Assembly (NCBI GenBank): GCA_946403755.1
Contig: CAMJBC010000002.1
Span: forward strand, 1 to 64,000
From: an uncultured Mycoplasmatota bacterium
GTDB taxonomy: Bacteria; Bacillota_I; Bacilli_A; RF39; UBA660
Direction: 5' to 3'
Length of the DNA stretch: 64,000 nt
The notes beneath the pieces were generated by a model that saw nothing but the letters and a program-made list of their open reading frames with translations, searched no databases and was not told the origin of the DNA. Numbering within the stretch: the first letter of the stretch is position 1; every line of letters starts with the position of its first letter. A program made the translations under genes and the position numbers. Below are positions 1 through 9,232 of this stretch, in pieces.

Positions 1-83
1 CCACATCTTGTACATCTAGTATAATTTCTAGTAGAGAATTTGCTACCTCTTGCTTGAGATACTAATTTACTTTTCTTTGCCAT
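1..83 (-). CDS. rpsN: Ribosomal protein S14, zinc type (5' part only)
   Basis: Only the first 27 or so codons lie in the window; the gene runs off the left edge. The translation begins MAKKSKLVSQ and reaches the first Cys-x-x-Cys pair (CTRC) of the zinc-binding type of S14, a small-subunit head protein. It follows rplE directly, the normal spc-operon order. A GGAAAT-type ribosome binding site precedes the ATG. The Cys pair marks the zinc-dependent form; whether a zinc-free paralogue exists elsewhere cannot be seen here. Confidence 0.93.
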   Translation of the reverse strand, partial: MAKKSKLVSQARGSKFSTRNYTRCTRC

Positions 84-97
84 AAATATTTCCTTTC

Positions 98-637
98 TTA
101 CTTTCTAAAAGGTAACCCAAACTCAGTTAATAAAGCTAAAGCTTCTTCATTAGTGTTAGCAGTTGTAACAATAACGATATCTAAACCTCTAACTTTAACA
201 ACTTGATCGTATTCTACTTCAGGAAATACTAATTGCTCTTTGATACCAAGAGTATAATTACCTCTTCCATCAAAACTATTTTTAGATATTCCTCTAAAAT
301 CTCTAACTCTAGGAAGTGCGATTGTAATTAATTTATTTAAGAAGTTATACATATTATCTCCTCTTAAAGTAACTTTACAACCAATTTTGTTTCCTTCTCT
401 AAGTTTGAAACCTGCAATTGACTTTTTAGCAGTTGTAATAACAGGTTTTTGTCCAGATAATGCTTCTAAATCTTTAACAGCAGCATCTAAATATTTTTGA
501 TCTACTGTAGCATCACCTACACCCATATTTAATACAATCTTTTCTATTTTAGGCACTTGCATTTTAGTAGTGTAGTTAAACTTTTTAGTTAAATTTGGAA
601 CTATTTCTTCTTCGTATAATTTTTTTAATGTTTCCAT
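98..637 (-). CDS. rplE: 50S ribosomal protein L5
   Basis: A 179-residue protein matching L5 over its whole length, the usual family size. L5 binds 5S rRNA and helps place it in the central protuberance of the large subunit. Recognisable segments are NMGVGDA near residue 40, the [11 protein letters not shown] stretch near 72-82 and the C-terminal [13 protein letters not shown] helix. It lies 7 bases after rplX and 14 before rpsN in the spc part of the operon. Nothing unusual was seen. Confidence 0.98.
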   Translation of the reverse strand: METLKKLYEEEIVPNLTKKFNYTTKMQVPKIEKIVLNMGVGDATVDQKYLDAAVKDLEALSGQKPVITTAKKSIAGFKLREGNKIGCKVTLRGDNMYNFLNKLITIALPRVRDFRGISKNSFDGRGNYTLGIKEQLVFPEVEYDQVVKVRGLDIVIVTTANTNEEALALLTEFGLPFRK

Positions 638-644
638 AATTCAC

Positions 645-956
645 CTACTTACTTTCTTTTTCTTCTTTTTTCTTAGAAGCTTTCTTTTCTTTTACTTCTT
701 TTACTTCTTTAACCTTTTTAGTTTCTTTTTTCTTTTCAGCTTTATCTAGTACTTTAACATTTGAAATATGAATTGGTGCTTCTACTTCAAGAATTCCACC
801 AGTTTCATTAGTACGATTTGGTTTAACATGTTTTTTAACAACGTTAACTCCATCAACGATTACTTTATTATCAGCTCTAAGTACTTTTAAAACTTTTCCT
901 TCTTTACCTTTATTACTTCCAGTAATAACACGAACATTGTCTCCAACTTTTATCAT
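645..956 (-). CDS. rplX: 50S ribosomal protein L24 with Lys/Glu-rich tail
   Basis: L24 is an early-assembly large-subunit protein. Residues 1-70 hold the KOW fold ([16 protein letters not shown] and the [11 protein letters not shown] segment). From about residue 71 the chain becomes a low-complexity Lys/Glu tail with 16 Lys in the last 33 residues. In Bacillus-type L24 this part normally continues as a conserved segment of the PxTGxxxRVGY kind, which I do not see. The total length (103) is normal, so the tail replaces rather than adds. The gene sits between rplN and rplE with short gaps and a good GGAGG ribosome binding site. Confidence 0.95.
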   Translation of the reverse strand: MIKVGDNVRVITGSNKGKEGKVLKVLRADNKVIVDGVNVVKKHVKPNRTNETGGILEVEAPIHISNVKVLDKAEKKKETKKVKEVKEVKEKKASKKKEEKESK

Positions 957-965
957 TATTACCTC

Positions 966-1334
966 CTATAATACTTCTGGAGCTAGTGAAACAATCTTCA
1001 TATAATCTTTATCTCTTAATTCTCTAGCTACAGGTCCTAAAACACGAGTTCCAACAGGACTCTTGTCATCCTTAATTAGTACGCAAGCATTGTCATCAAA
1101 TTTAATATGACTTCCATCTGGTCTTGCTACACCTTGAACTGTTCTTACAATAACAGCTTTTACTACTTTTCCTTTAGGAGTGTTTGAATTTGGAATAGCT
1201 TTTTTAACAGTTCCAACTACTACATCTCCGATATTTCCGCTTTTAACTTTGCTTCCACCAAGTACTCTGATTACTAAGATTTCACGAGCGCCTGAATTGT
1301 CAGCTACCTTTAAACGGGTTTCTGGTTGTATCAT
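966..1334 (-). CDS. rplN: 50S ribosomal protein L14
   Basis: A 122-residue protein, exactly the family length. L14 sits at the subunit interface and contacts the small subunit. The start [17 protein letters not shown] and the central [16 protein letters not shown] stretch are diagnostic. It follows rpsQ by 17 bases in normal order. Full length, with no odd features. Confidence 0.98.
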   Translation of the reverse strand: MIQPETRLKVADNSGAREILVIRVLGGSKVKSGNIGDVVVGTVKKAIPNSNTPKGKVVKAVIVRTVQGVARPDGSHIKFDDNACVLIKDDKSPVGTRVLGPVARELRDKDYMKIVSLAPEVL

Positions 1335-1351
1335 AACTCTCTCCTTTCCTA

Positions 1352-1609
1352 TTAAAGAATAACAGCTTCTTCTACAATGCTATCTAATACATATCTTTTT
1401 GTTTTAGATAGAGGTCTTGAAGACACAACTTTAACAATATCTCCAACCTTAGCTTTATTCTCCTCATCATGTACTGCATATTTTTTAGTACTGTGTACTG
1501 TTTTATGGTAAAGTGGATGCTTTTTAGCAGTAACTACAGCAATTGTTATAGTTTTATTATTAGCTGTACTAACAACTTTTCCTATTAATTCTTGTTTAGC
1601 CTTTTCCAT
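1352..1609 (-). CDS. rpsQ: 30S ribosomal protein S17
   Basis: An 85-residue OB-fold protein that binds 16S rRNA early in small-subunit assembly. [16 protein letters not shown], the HPLYHKT motif and [12 protein letters not shown] are family signatures. Its start overlaps the stop of rpmC by one base (TAATG), implying translational coupling. Length is normal. Confidence 0.97.
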   Translation of the reverse strand: MEKAKQELIGKVVSTANNKTITIAVVTAKKHPLYHKTVHSTKKYAVHDEENKAKVGDIVKVVSSRPLSKTKRYVLDSIVEEAVIL

Positions 1610-1821
1610 TATTTAACTTCCTCCTTACCTTCATTTAATTCTCTTTCTCTGATAACTGTTTTAATTTTAGCAACATCATGTCTTAATTCTTTAATTCTAT
1701 GAGGTTTTTCTAAATTACCAGTTGCAGAAGCAAATTTTAAATTAAATAATTCCTTTTTATTTTCTTCTAATTTTTTGTTTAAATCTTCAGTGGTTAATTT
1801 TCTAATATCTACCATTTTCAT
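1609..1821 (-). CDS. rpmC: 50S ribosomal protein L29
   Basis: A 70-residue helical-hairpin protein near the peptide exit tunnel. The pattern DIRKLTTEDLNKKLEENKKELFNLKFASATG, followed by a basic second helix, identifies L29. The first of two close ATGs is chosen because GAGGTGG lies seven bases ahead of it. One-base overlaps on both sides (with rplP and rpsQ) suggest coupled translation. Confidence 0.96.
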   Translation of the reverse strand: MKMVDIRKLTTEDLNKKLEENKKELFNLKFASATGNLEKPHRIKELRHDVAKIKTVIRERELNEGKEEVK

Positions 1822-2243
1822 TATTTAGCCACCTCTTTCATAACAAATTTTGTTTTGATTGGTAATTTATGACCAGCTAATCTAAATGCTTCTCTAGCTA
1901 TTTCTTCAGTAACATCAGTCATTTCGAACATAATTTTACCTTCTTTAACTACAGCTGCCCATTCTTCAACATTACCTTTTCCACTTCCCATACGAACTTC
2001 AGCAGGTTTCTTAGTTCTTGCTAAGTGTGGGAATATATTAATGAATACTTTTCCTCTTTTAAAAGATTTCATATAACGAGTCATAGCAATTCTTGCTGCC
2101 TCGATTTGTTGAGCAGTAATATATGCTCCTTCTTTAGCCATTAATCCGTATTCGCCTTGAGTAAGTACAGTATTACCTTTAGCTTTTCCTTCATAACTAA
2201 CTCTATGAGGTTTTCTATATTTAGTTCTCTTTGGAATTAACAT
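1821..2243 (-). CDS. rplP: 50S ribosomal protein L16
   Basis: A 140-residue L16 that shapes the A-site tRNA region of the large subunit. [14 protein letters not shown] at the start, the [14 protein letters not shown]-like segment (here [16 protein letters not shown]) and [11 protein letters not shown] are diagnostic. Its first 23 bases overlap the end of rpsC, and its ribosome binding site GGAGG lies inside rpsC. This is a longer overlap than at other junctions of the operon and makes coupling likely. Confidence 0.97.
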   Translation of the reverse strand: MLIPKRTKYRKPHRVSYEGKAKGNTVLTQGEYGLMAKEGAYITAQQIEAARIAMTRYMKSFKRGKVFINIFPHLARTKKPAEVRMGSGKGNVEEWAAVVKEGKIMFEMTDVTEEIAREAFRLAGHKLPIKTKFVMKEVAK

Positions 2244-2898
2244 CTTTATTACCTCCTATTTTCTTTTTAGCAGGAAGTATTTCACCTTTATAGATCCAAA
2301 CTTTTACACCTATTTTTCCATAGATTGTATCAGCTTCTTTATGAGCATAATCTATATCAGCTCTAATAGTATGTAGTGGTACAGTTCCTTCTGTATATCC
2401 TTCAGTACGAGCCATTTCAGCTCCAGCTAAACGACCAGATACAGCAACTTTAATACCAACTGCTCCTGCTTTCATTGTATTTCTAATAGCTCTCTTTTGA
2501 ACTGCTCTAAATGAAGCTCTATTTTGAATTTGCATAGCAATTGATTCAGCTACTAATGCAGCATTTAAATCTGGATTTTTAACTTCAACAATATTTAAAT
2601 AGATTTCTTCACCAGTTAGTTTTTGTAAAGCTTTTTTATGTTTTTCAATATCAGCTCCACCTTTACCAATTACGATACCAGGTTTTGATGTATTGATTAC
2701 AACATTAGTTCTTTTATTATTTCTTTCAATTACGATAGAAGCAACTGAACATCCTTTTAATTCTTTATCTAAATATTTTCTAATCTTAAGATCAGCATTT
2801 AAATATTTAGCAAAATCTTTAGTAGGTGCATACCATTTACTTTCCCAGTCTCTGTTAACACCAACTCTAAGTCCGATTGGACTTACCTTTTGTCCCAT
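2221..2898 (-). CDS. rpsC: 30S ribosomal protein S3
   Basis: S3 lines the mRNA entry channel of the 30S head. The protein (225 residues) starts [13 protein letters not shown]. An upstream in-frame extension of 19 codons exists but is rejected, because GGAGG lies a few bases before the chosen ATG and all family members start here. The KH domain is visible as [14 protein letters not shown] near residues 73-86, and the C-terminal domain contains [20 protein letters not shown]. The 3' end overlaps rplP. Confidence 0.97.
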   Translation of the reverse strand: MGQKVSPIGLRVGVNRDWESKWYAPTKDFAKYLNADLKIRKYLDKELKGCSVASIVIERNNKRTNVVINTSKPGIVIGKGGADIEKHKKALQKLTGEEIYLNIVEVKNPDLNAALVAESIAMQIQNRASFRAVQKRAIRNTMKAGAVGIKVAVSGRLAGAEMARTEGYTEGTVPLHTIRADIDYAHKEADTIYGKIGVKVWIYKGEILPAKKKIGGNKDVNSKEN

Positions 2899-2900
2899 GT

Positions 2901-3254
2901 TTAGTCCTCCTTCTTCTCTGTCATATTGTCTGTTACACAAACATAAATATGACAAGTTCTATGATAATTTTTAGCTACTCTTGAATGAGATGCAGCTTTT
3001 CTTCTCTTTAAAGTTCTTCCTTCATTTATATAAGTTTCTTTAATAACTAAATCTTCTTTTTTAGCTCCAAAGTTGTTAACAGCGTTAGCAACAGCAGAAT
3101 TAAGAACTTTTATAATTAATCTACTTGCTTTAGTATTTGTAGTAAGTAGTATTGCTTCAGCTTGAGATACATTTTTACCTCTAATAAGATCAAGAGTCAT
3201 TCTTGCTTTTCTTGGTGCCATCATAGCACCTTTATGTATACTATAAGTTTCCAT
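2901..3254 (-). CDS. rplV: 50S ribosomal protein L22
   Basis: A 117-residue L22, a globular domain plus a beta-hairpin that reaches into the exit tunnel near the macrolide site. [15 protein letters not shown] and the [20 protein letters not shown] end are typical. It follows rpsS by 10 bases and is followed by rpsC after 2 bases. I cannot judge resistance-associated hairpin changes without an alignment. Confidence 0.97.
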   Translation of the reverse strand: METYSIHKGAMMAPRKARMTLDLIRGKNVSQAEAILLTTNTKASRLIIKVLNSAVANAVNNFGAKKEDLVIKETYINEGRTLKRRKAASHSRVAKNYHRTCHIYVCVTDNMTEKKED

Positions 3255-3264
3255 CTCTTACCTC

Positions 3265-3534
3265 CTATTTTTTACCGCTTCCAGCATGGCCATTAAACTT
3301 ACGAGTTAATGCAAACTCGCCTAGTTTATGTCCTACCATATCTTCAGTTACATATACAGGAATAAATTCACGTCCATTATGAACAGCGAATGTGTGTCCT
3401 ACAAATTCAGGATAAATAGTAGAACGTCTTGACCAAGTTTTTATAACTTCTTTTTTACCTGTTTCATTTAATGCTCTTACTCTTTTAAGTAATCTATTAA
3501 ATGTATAAGGTCCTTTTTTCAAACTTCTTGACAT
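3265..3534 (-). CDS. rpsS: 30S ribosomal protein S19
   Basis: An 89-residue S19, a 30S head protein forming a complex with S13. [10 protein letters not shown] at the start, [22 protein letters not shown] in the middle and [14 protein letters not shown] near the end match the family closely. It sits between rplB and rplV in normal order. Full length, no anomalies. Confidence 0.98.
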   Translation of the reverse strand: MSRSLKKGPYTFNRLLKRVRALNETGKKEVIKTWSRRSTIYPEFVGHTFAVHNGREFIPVYVTEDMVGHKLGEFALTRKFNGHAGSGKK

Positions 3535-3553
3535 TTTACGGTTCCTTTCTTAA

Positions 3554-4384
3554 TTATTTCTTACGTCTAGTCATTATTAATTTAGTACTAGCTTTCTTAT
3601 TCTTTCTAGTCTTAAGTCCTAGAGCTGGTTTACCCCAAGGAGTCATTGGTTGAGCACGTCCAACTGGAGCTCTACCTTCACCACCACCATGTGGGTGATC
3701 ATTAGGGTTCATAACGCTACCACGAACTGTAGGTCTAATTCCCATATGTCTTTTTCTTCCTGCTTTTCCTAAACTTACTAACTCATAATCTAAATTTCCA
3801 ACTTCACCAATAGTTGCACGGCATGTTCCAAGAACTTTTCTTGTTTCACCGCTCTTTAATCTGATAATAATGTATTTTCCTTCTTTACCAAGGATTTGAA
3901 CTCCACTACCAGCACTTCTTGCTAATTTAGCACCAGCACCTGGGTTTAATTCAACATTATGTACCATAGTACCTACTGGGATGTTTTCAAGTGGTAATGC
4001 ATTACCAGTTTTGATATCAGCATTAACTCCACTTTCAATTTTGTCTCCTACTTTTAATCCAAGAGGAGCAATTATATATCTCTTTTCTCCATCAACGTAA
4101 TTTACAAGTGCAATATTTGCGCTTCTATTTGGATCATATTCGATAGTAGCTACTCTACCTTCAATACCGTCTTTATTTCTTTTGAAATCAATTACACGAT
4201 ATTTTCTTCTAACTCCACCACCAATATGACGAACAGTTATCTTACCTTGATTATTTCTTCCGCCTGTTTTACTTTTTTTAACAAGAAGACTTTTAGTTGG
4301 AGTACTTGTAGTAATTTCATCATTAACTAGAGTACTCATTCCTCTTGTTCCAGGAGTATTAGGCTTAAAATTCTTTATTGGCAT
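3554..4384 (-). CDS. rplB: 50S ribosomal protein L2
   Basis: A 276-residue L2, one of the most conserved large-subunit proteins, required for subunit joining and near the peptidyl transferase centre. Motifs include [29 protein letters not shown] and the C-terminal [19 protein letters not shown], which carries the conserved active-centre His. Length is standard. Preceded by rplW after 10 bases and followed by rpsS. Confidence 0.98.
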   Translation of the reverse strand: MPIKNFKPNTPGTRGMSTLVNDEITTSTPTKSLLVKKSKTGGRNNQGKITVRHIGGGVRRKYRVIDFKRNKDGIEGRVATIEYDPNRSANIALVNYVDGEKRYIIAPLGLKVGDKIESGVNADIKTGNALPLENIPVGTMVHNVELNPGAGAKLARSAGSGVQILGKEGKYIIIRLKSGETRKVLGTCRATIGEVGNLDYELVSLGKAGRKRHMGIRPTVRGSVMNPNDHPHGGGEGRAPVGRAQPMTPWGKPALGLKTRKNKKASTKLIMTRRKK

Positions 4385-4394
4385 ATTATCCCTC

Positions 4395-4658
4395 CTAGTA
4401 TTCTATAGAAGAGCCTTCTGCAAGTTTTACATATGCTTTCTTATAAGCAGTTGTAAGACCTGTATATCTTCCTACTCTTCTACTCTTTTGTACAGCATTA
4501 ACTGTATTTACATTAAGAACTTTAACTTTGAATTGTTTCTCTATTTCATTCTTAATTTGAGTTTTATTTGCTTTTTTGTCTACTTTAAATACATAAACAT
4601 TATTAGCTTTTAAGCTTTCACTTTTTTCAGTAATAACTGGTGCTAATATAATATTCAT
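4395..4658 (-). CDS. rplW: 50S ribosomal protein L23
   Basis: An 87-residue L23, located at the exit tunnel and the docking point for trigger factor and SRP. The opening [11 protein letters not shown], the [27 protein letters not shown] segment and YKKAYVKL identify it. It overlaps the stop of rplD by one base. It is slightly shorter than the common length of about 95 residues. Confidence 0.96.
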   Translation of the reverse strand: MNIILAPVITEKSESLKANNVYVFKVDKKANKTQIKNEIEKQFKVKVLNVNTVNAVQKSRRVGRYTGLTTAYKKAYVKLAEGSSIEY

Positions 4659-5281
4659 TAGTTAAGCACCTCCTCAATTTTCTTTACTGAAGATTCATCT
4701 ATTAATAAGTAATCAGTAGCAACTAAATCTAATACATTGATTTCATTTGCTGCAACAACTGCAACTTTATTATTATTACCAGCTGCTAAGAATAAATTTT
4801 CATTTTCTTCTCCATATACAACTAATACTTTTCCATCAATCTTAAGATTTTTTAACATTGCATTGAAATCTCTAGTTTTGCTAGTAGCAAGATTTAAGTT
4901 TTCAACTACTACTAATTCTTTATCTTGTAATTTACTTGATAAAACACTTCTTAATGCTAATCTTCTTTCTTTTCTATTTTGTTTTAAATCATATTTTCTT
5001 GGTTTAGGTCCAAATACAATTCCACCACCTGGCCATTGTGGGCTTCTAGTAGATCCTTGTCTTGCATTACCTGTACCTTTTTGTTTCCATGGCTTTCTTC
5101 CGCCACCACTAACTTCACTTCTAGTTTTTGTACTAGCTGTTCCTTGTCTTAAACTTGCTTGAGCAAGAACAATTGCGTCCTTAACAACAGGAGCATTTAC
5201 TTCAGTTTTCCAAACGCTATCTTTTAAAGTTAATTCTTTAACTTGTTCACCTTTAAGGTTTAATACTTTAGTCTTTGCCAT
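4658..5281 (-). CDS. rplD: 50S ribosomal protein L4
   Basis: A 207-residue L4, an exit-tunnel protein and, in gammaproteobacteria, the repressor of the S10 operon. The loop GGGRKPWKQKGTGNARQGS and the PRKYDLKQNRKERRLAL segment are diagnostic. One-base overlaps with rplC upstream and rplW downstream suggest coupled translation. Whether L4 represses this operon through the leader ahead of rpsJ is unknown. Confidence 0.97.
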   Translation of the reverse strand: MAKTKVLNLKGEQVKELTLKDSVWKTEVNAPVVKDAIVLAQASLRQGTASTKTRSEVSGGGRKPWKQKGTGNARQGSTRSPQWPGGGIVFGPKPRKYDLKQNRKERRLALRSVLSSKLQDKELVVVENLNLATSKTRDFNAMLKNLKIDGKVLVVYGEENENLFLAAGNNNKVAVVAANEINVLDLVATDYLLIDESSVKKIEEVLN

Positions 5282-6102
5282 TATTCTTGAACCTCCTCTT
5301 CTTCACTTGGAGTTTCAGTTTCTTCTGTTTCTACAGCAGCTTCTTCTTCAGCAGTTTCAGTTTCTTCTACAACAGCATTATTTTCAACGACTTCTTCAGC
5401 TGGTACTTCAGCTTCAACTACTTCAGTATTTTCTGCTCCTTCTTCATATGAAACTAATTCAATAGGTCCATTACCTTTACTTCCCTTTATAGCTTCTCTA
5501 ACAAACACGAATGAATTTTTAGCACCTGGAACATTTCCACTTACTAAAATGTATTTGTTTTCTAAATCAACATCAACAATTACTAAATTTTGAATAGTAA
5601 TTTGTTCATTTCCCATATGTCCTGGTAATTTCTTACCTTTTAAAACTCTCATTGGTCTCATTGTACCAAGTGATCCAACTCTTCTATGATATGTTGAACC
5701 GTGAGTTTCAGGTCCACGAGATTGATTCCATCTCTTTATAACTCCTTGGAAACCTTTACCTTTTGATGTACCAGTAACATCAACAGTGTCTCCACTTTGA
5801 AATACATCTGCTTCAATTACTTGACCAAGAGTATAAGAATTTGTATCTATCCCTCTGATTTCTTTTACGAAGCGCTTAGGTGATGTATTTGCTTTTTTAG
5901 CATGTCCCATTTCTGGTTTACTAGATGCTTTTTCTTTTTTATCGAAAGCACCTAATTGAATTGCGTTATACCCATCTTTTTCAGTAGTCTTAATTTGAGT
6001 TACAACATTTGGTTCTACAGAAATAACTGTAACAGGTATTAACTTTCCGTCAGTTGTGAAGACTTCAGTCATTCCAACTTTACGTCCTAAGATTCCTTTC
6101 AT
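5281..6102 (-). CDS. rplC: 50S ribosomal protein L3 with acidic C-terminal tail
   Basis: L3 is an early-assembly protein reaching the peptidyl transferase centre. The core (about 1-219) begins [13 protein letters not shown] and contains [13 protein letters not shown] and [13 protein letters not shown]. After it comes an extra 54-residue tail with 24 Glu and no Lys or Arg, ending EEEEVQE. Most bacterial L3 proteins are about 205-220 residues, so this tail is an addition. The reading frame is open to the stop at the junction with rplD (one-base overlap), so the tail is not a frameshift artefact. Confidence 0.96.
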   Translation of the reverse strand: MKGILGRKVGMTEVFTTDGKLIPVTVISVEPNVVTQIKTTEKDGYNAIQLGAFDKKEKASSKPEMGHAKKANTSPKRFVKEIRGIDTNSYTLGQVIEADVFQSGDTVDVTGTSKGKGFQGVIKRWNQSRGPETHGSTYHRRVGSLGTMRPMRVLKGKKLPGHMGNEQITIQNLVIVDVDLENKYILVSGNVPGAKNSFVFVREAIKGSKGNGPIELVSYEEGAENTEVVEAEVPAEEVVENNAVVEETETAEEEAAVETEETETPSEEEEVQE

Positions 6103-6120
6103 CTTTTACTTTTCCTTTCC

Positions 6121-6429
6121 TTATTTCTTGATTTCGATGTCTACACCACTTGGTAAATCTAAGTGAGCTAAAGCATCTATTGTTTCTTTACTTGGATTAT
6201 CGATATCGATTAATCTCTTGTGAGTTCTGATTTCGAATTGTTCACGAGAGTCTTTATATTTGTGAACAGCTCTTAATATTGTGATCTTTTCGATCTCAGT
6301 TGGTAGTGGAACAGGTCCACTAACAATTCCGCCAGTTCTCTTAACAGTCTCAACAATTTTAGCAGCAGCAGCATCTACACTTCTGTGCTCGAATGATTTT
6401 AATCTAATTCTTACTTTGTCTTTAGACAT
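6121..6429 (-). CDS. rpsJ: 30S ribosomal protein S10
   Basis: A 102-residue S10, a 30S head protein that also acts in transcription antitermination with Nus[34 protein letters not shown] and [16 protein letters not shown] are family signatures. It is the first gene of the S10-spc operon here. Its start is set by GGAGGATATTA ahead of the ATG. A consensus-like promoter and a structured leader of about 130 nucleotides lie upstream. Confidence 0.98.
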   Translation of the reverse strand: MSKDKVRIRLKSFEHRSVDAAAAKIVETVKRTGGIVSGPVPLPTEIEKITILRAVHKYKDSREQFEIRTHKRLIDIDNPSKETIDALAHLDLPSGVDIEIKK

Positions 6430-6462
6430 ATTAATATCCTCCTTCGCCTATAATATTTTTTA

Positions 6463-6506
6463 TAGACTTGCTCCGCGCAAATTACCTGATTTGCTAATTA
6501 AGTCTA
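6463..6506 (-). promoter_or_regulatory. Structured S10-operon leader hairpin
   Basis: The leader between the promoter and rpsJ contains two nested inverted repeats. The outer arms are TAGACTT and AAGTCTA (6463-6469 with 6500-6506). The inner arms are GCAAAT and ATTTGC (6477-6482 with 6489-6494), with a six-base loop. Together they form one long stem with an asymmetric internal loop. It ends about 30 bases before the rpsJ ribosome binding site. Position and structure suggest control by a ribosomal protein such as L4; this is inference, and no known family motif was identified. Confidence 0.6.
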
Positions 6507-6565
6507 ATTCAACCTAACCTGGTGTATCAGCAACCTTGCACATCCCAGCCAGTCGTTTACAATTA

Positions 6566-6594
6566 ATTATATGCCATAAATACGCAAAAATCAA
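6566..6594 (-). promoter_or_regulatory. Promoter of the S10-spc operon
   Basis: On the minus strand TTGATT is followed after exactly 17 bases by a perfect TATAAT. Transcription would start near 6559 and give a leader of about 130 nucleotides before rpsJ. No other gene lies between this site and rpsJ. Confidence 0.8.
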
Positions 6595-6640
6595 GCATTT
6601 TTTTCTTAAAATTTAAATAATTTTACTAAGTTTTTAAAAG

Positions 6641-6673
6641 AAAAATAAAAAAGATGTGTAAATTTACACACCT
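6641..6673 (-). terminator. Terminator of the Big2 membrane protein gene
   Basis: Arms 6652-6662 and 6663-6673 form an 11-base stem with one G-U pair and almost no loop, so the functional stem is probably 8-9 pairs. A run of T on the minus strand follows. It lies just after the stop of the 816-residue gene and ahead of the S10 promoter. Confidence 0.75.
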
Positions 6674-6686
6674 TTTATTTTAAACT

Positions 6687-9137
6687 TTATTCTTCTGAAG
6701 TAGAATTTGTCGTTTCTTCAGCTATTACTTTAATTGTAGTACTAGCTTCTTTTCCACTTTCAGATTTAACTGTTATCTTAGCATTACCTACCGCAATAGC
6801 TTTAACATTACCTTCTGAATCTACTGTAGCTACTTTAGTATTACTACTTTTCCAAGTCATTTTAGTTTTAGTAGCATTGCTTGGTTCATAAGCACTTAAT
6901 ATTTTATAAGTTTGACCTACTTTAAGATCTTTACTAGTTGGTGTTACTGTAACACTTTCTACTTCAACTGTCTTTTTAGTAGGTGTTACTTTTAATTCAG
7001 CTAGTTTATTATTAATTATTTTTTCTATTTCAGTATAATTTAGTGATTCAGGAGCATCAAAGCTTAATTCTTTTTCTTCATCTTCATCTAATTGACCAAA
7101 TAAGCAAATCCAATCAAATACACTATCTTCCATATCTGGGAATCCGTCAAATTGACCTGTAGTCTTAGATCCACCATTTAGTAAGTATGCATATGTTCCT
7201 GTTCTAGAACAATAATTCTTAGCTTCCTCTACTTCAGCTTTAATATCGCTTATATCTAAATAATCTTCACCATTTTTATTTTGTTTTTCAATCTTCTTTT
7301 CAATTGCTCTCTTACGCATTTCAGAAGCATATTTTTTATCCTCCCACTTACTATATAATAATGTTCTGAATACATAATTTACATAGTGAGTAAGTCTATT
7401 CATACTAACATTAATTCCATTTTGTATTTCTTCTGTCTTATCAATTGCTTCTTTTTTACCTAGTATTGTAAGTTTTGGATTATCATCATCTATATCTAAC
7501 GTACAATCTAATCTAGCAATAATATTCTTTTTATTTGCTTGTTCAGCTTCAGTACTTACTACTTTATTAAAGAAATTAATATGTAGTGAGTTACCTACTT
7601 TTTTACCTGAATCGTCAACTGATCTTGTATAATCGAATAATGAATAAATAAAGTCTTGTCCAGGTTTATCAATTTGACCATATCCATTTAATAAACCTTT
7701 ATTAGCATCATATTCAAATGAAATAATAAATTCTGGTGCATCAAAACTATCTTTAACACCTTTGTATTTAACTACTCCGAAGAAATATCCATTTAAGTTA
7801 TCAATTTCTACAAAATAATCATCAACTGTAACATCTAATGATATTAATTGAGTATTAGCAAGATTCATGTATAAGTTAACATCTATATTTTGTGTTACTA
7901 CATCTCTTTCATATAATCTTTTAATTTCATCTTTTACTTCTTGTTCCGTTACAGAACCAATAGCAGATGCAATCTTTTTAATAAACTCTTCATCATTTAA
8001 ATATTCTTCAAATATTGGTTTATATATATCAGCTACGCCTTTATTATCTAAAGTACAACTAGCTTTTAATGCTATTGTTGTTTGATTATTAACCTTTTTA
8101 ATAGCAATTGTCCTTTTTAATTGCTCATCTTTAATAATTTCAACAATTTCATTTTTAGTTCTTTCAACTATTTCTATAATATCATCTACTCTATCATAAC
8201 TTATATCAGTAAAATCTGAATCAGTATATAGAGCAACATTTCCAGGGAAAGTCTTTTCTAATACATCATTAGTTACATATACTCCACCATCTTTTACATA
8301 AACAGTTGAATCAAATTTATCTTCTTCTGTGAGGTTTGTATCACCTGCATCAGTTTCAATACGTAATCCTAATTCTAAGTCTTTTAAATTTGCACCTATT
8401 TCAGCATCAAATTTAACACCATCTAAATATTCATTAATGTCACCATCAGTTTCCATTTTAACACCAATTTTAAACTTCATGGTGTCTGATTTATTATTTT
8501 GTATTGAATCAACCACTCCAGTAACAGTATCAAATATATTATCAATAGCTTTATCAAATACCTTTGTAGGAGTCATAACAATAAAGTAGTAAATAACTAC
8601 TACGATTAATAACAATACAAAAATTATTAAAACTGCAATTGGTAATTTTTTATTTTCTTTTTCTTCTACAAAATCTTCTCCATTAGAAGATTGACCTGAA
8701 GATTCTTTTTTACTTGAAGAACTATTAGGATCATCAGGAACAGCTAAATCTGAAGAAATTGAATCTGTTGATTTAGATTCAACTGGTCCAGAGAATAAAT
8801 TTCCTTCACTTCCTATTTCTTCTTTTACTACCACATTTTCAGCTGGCTTTGCTTCTACAACTGGTGCTGTAGCTTCTGCTGGTGCAGTTGGTACTGCCAC
8901 AGGCGCTACTGGTGCCACGGGTGTTGTAGGAACACTAATTGCAACTGGAGGTTGTGGTTGTTCTGGAGCTGGAGTAACTGGTGCTGCTACAACTGGTTGT
9001 GCAGGTGTCACAGGAACACTTGAAACAGCCGGTGCTACAGTTTGCACAGGCGCTACAGTTGGTGTAACTGCTGGTGTTGGTTGTACAGCATCAGTAGTTA
9101 CTGCAGGAGTTACTTCATTATTATTAGTATCACTCAT
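6687..9137 (-). CDS. Membrane-anchored protein with C-terminal Big2 domain
   Basis: An 816-residue protein of unknown function. Residues 1-110 are a Pro/Val/Ala/Thr-rich low-complexity segment and 110-165 are acidic and Ser-rich. One membrane helix (LPIAVLIIFVLLLIVVVIYY) lies near 166-188. A long extracytoplasmic region follows, and a bacterial Ig-like group 2 domain spans about 722-806 (SVTVTPTSKDLKVGQTY, MTWKSSNTKVATVD, GNAKITV). No N-terminal signal peptide is seen, so the proline-rich part should be cytoplasmic with the Ig domain outside. It has its own promoter and terminator. A surface role is inferred. Confidence 0.8.
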   Translation of the reverse strand: MSDTNNNEVTPAVTTDAVQPTPAVTPTVAPVQTVAPAVSSVPVTPAQPVVAAPVTPAPEQPQPPVAISVPTTPVAPVAPVAVPTAPAEATAPVVEAKPAENVVVKEEIGSEGNLFSGPVESKSTDSISSDLAVPDDPNSSSSKKESSGQSSNGEDFVEEKENKKLPIAVLIIFVLLLIVVVIYYFIVMTPTKVFDKAIDNIFDTVTGVVDSIQNNKSDTMKFKIGVKMETDGDINEYLDGVKFDAEIGANLKDLELGLRIETDAGDTNLTEEDKFDSTVYVKDGGVYVTNDVLEKTFPGNVALYTDSDFTDISYDRVDDIIEIVERTKNEIVEIIKDEQLKRTIAIKKVNNQTTIALKASCTLDNKGVADIYKPIFEEYLNDEEFIKKIASAIGSVTEQEVKDEIKRLYERDVVTQNIDVNLYMNLANTQLISLDVTVDDYFVEIDNLNGYFFGVVKYKGVKDSFDAPEFIISFEYDANKGLLNGYGQIDKPGQDFIYSLFDYTRSVDDSGKKVGNSLHINFFNKVVSTEAEQANKKNIIARLDCTLDIDDDNPKLTILGKKEAIDKTEEIQNGINVSMNRLTHYVNYVFRTLLYSKWEDKKYASEMRKRAIEKKIEKQNKNGEDYLDISDIKAEVEEAKNYCSRTGTYAYLLNGGSKTTGQFDGFPDMEDSVFDWICLFGQLDEDEEKELSFDAPESLNYTEIEKIINNKLAELKVTPTKKTVEVESVTVTPTSKDLKVGQTYKILSAYEPSNATKTKMTWKSSNTKVATVDSEGNVKAIAVGNAKITVKSESGKEASTTIKVIAEETTNSTSEE

Positions 9138-9175
9138 ACTTATCCCTTACCTTTTTATCCATGTTATACAAAATT

Positions 9176-9204
9176 ATTTTATCATACAATTATATTCTTG
9201 TAAA
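9176..9204 (-). promoter_or_regulatory. Promoter of the Big2 protein gene
   Basis: TTTACA and TAAAAT on the minus strand are separated by 17 bases, about 38 bases ahead of the ATG. It begins right after the gpmI terminator, consistent with a single-gene transcript. Confidence 0.6.
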
Positions 9205-9232
9205 TAAAAAACAATTCACATAAATGTGAATT
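9205..9232 (-). terminator. gpmI terminator
   Basis: AATTCACAT (9213-9221) and ATGTGAATT (9224-9232) form a nine-base stem that overlaps the gpmI stop codon, followed on the minus strand by GTTTTTT. Confidence 0.85.

Noticed and set aside
2221-2955. Longer rpsC start at 2955
   Set aside because: The 19 extra codons overlap rplV and have no family match; GGAGG and alignment place the start at 2898.
4737-5162. Long open frame on the plus strand opposite rplD
   Set aside because: It is the antisense of a certain ribosomal protein gene, lacks a ribosome binding site and codes for low-complexity Leu/Phe/Ser-rich sequence typical of shadows in AT-rich genes.
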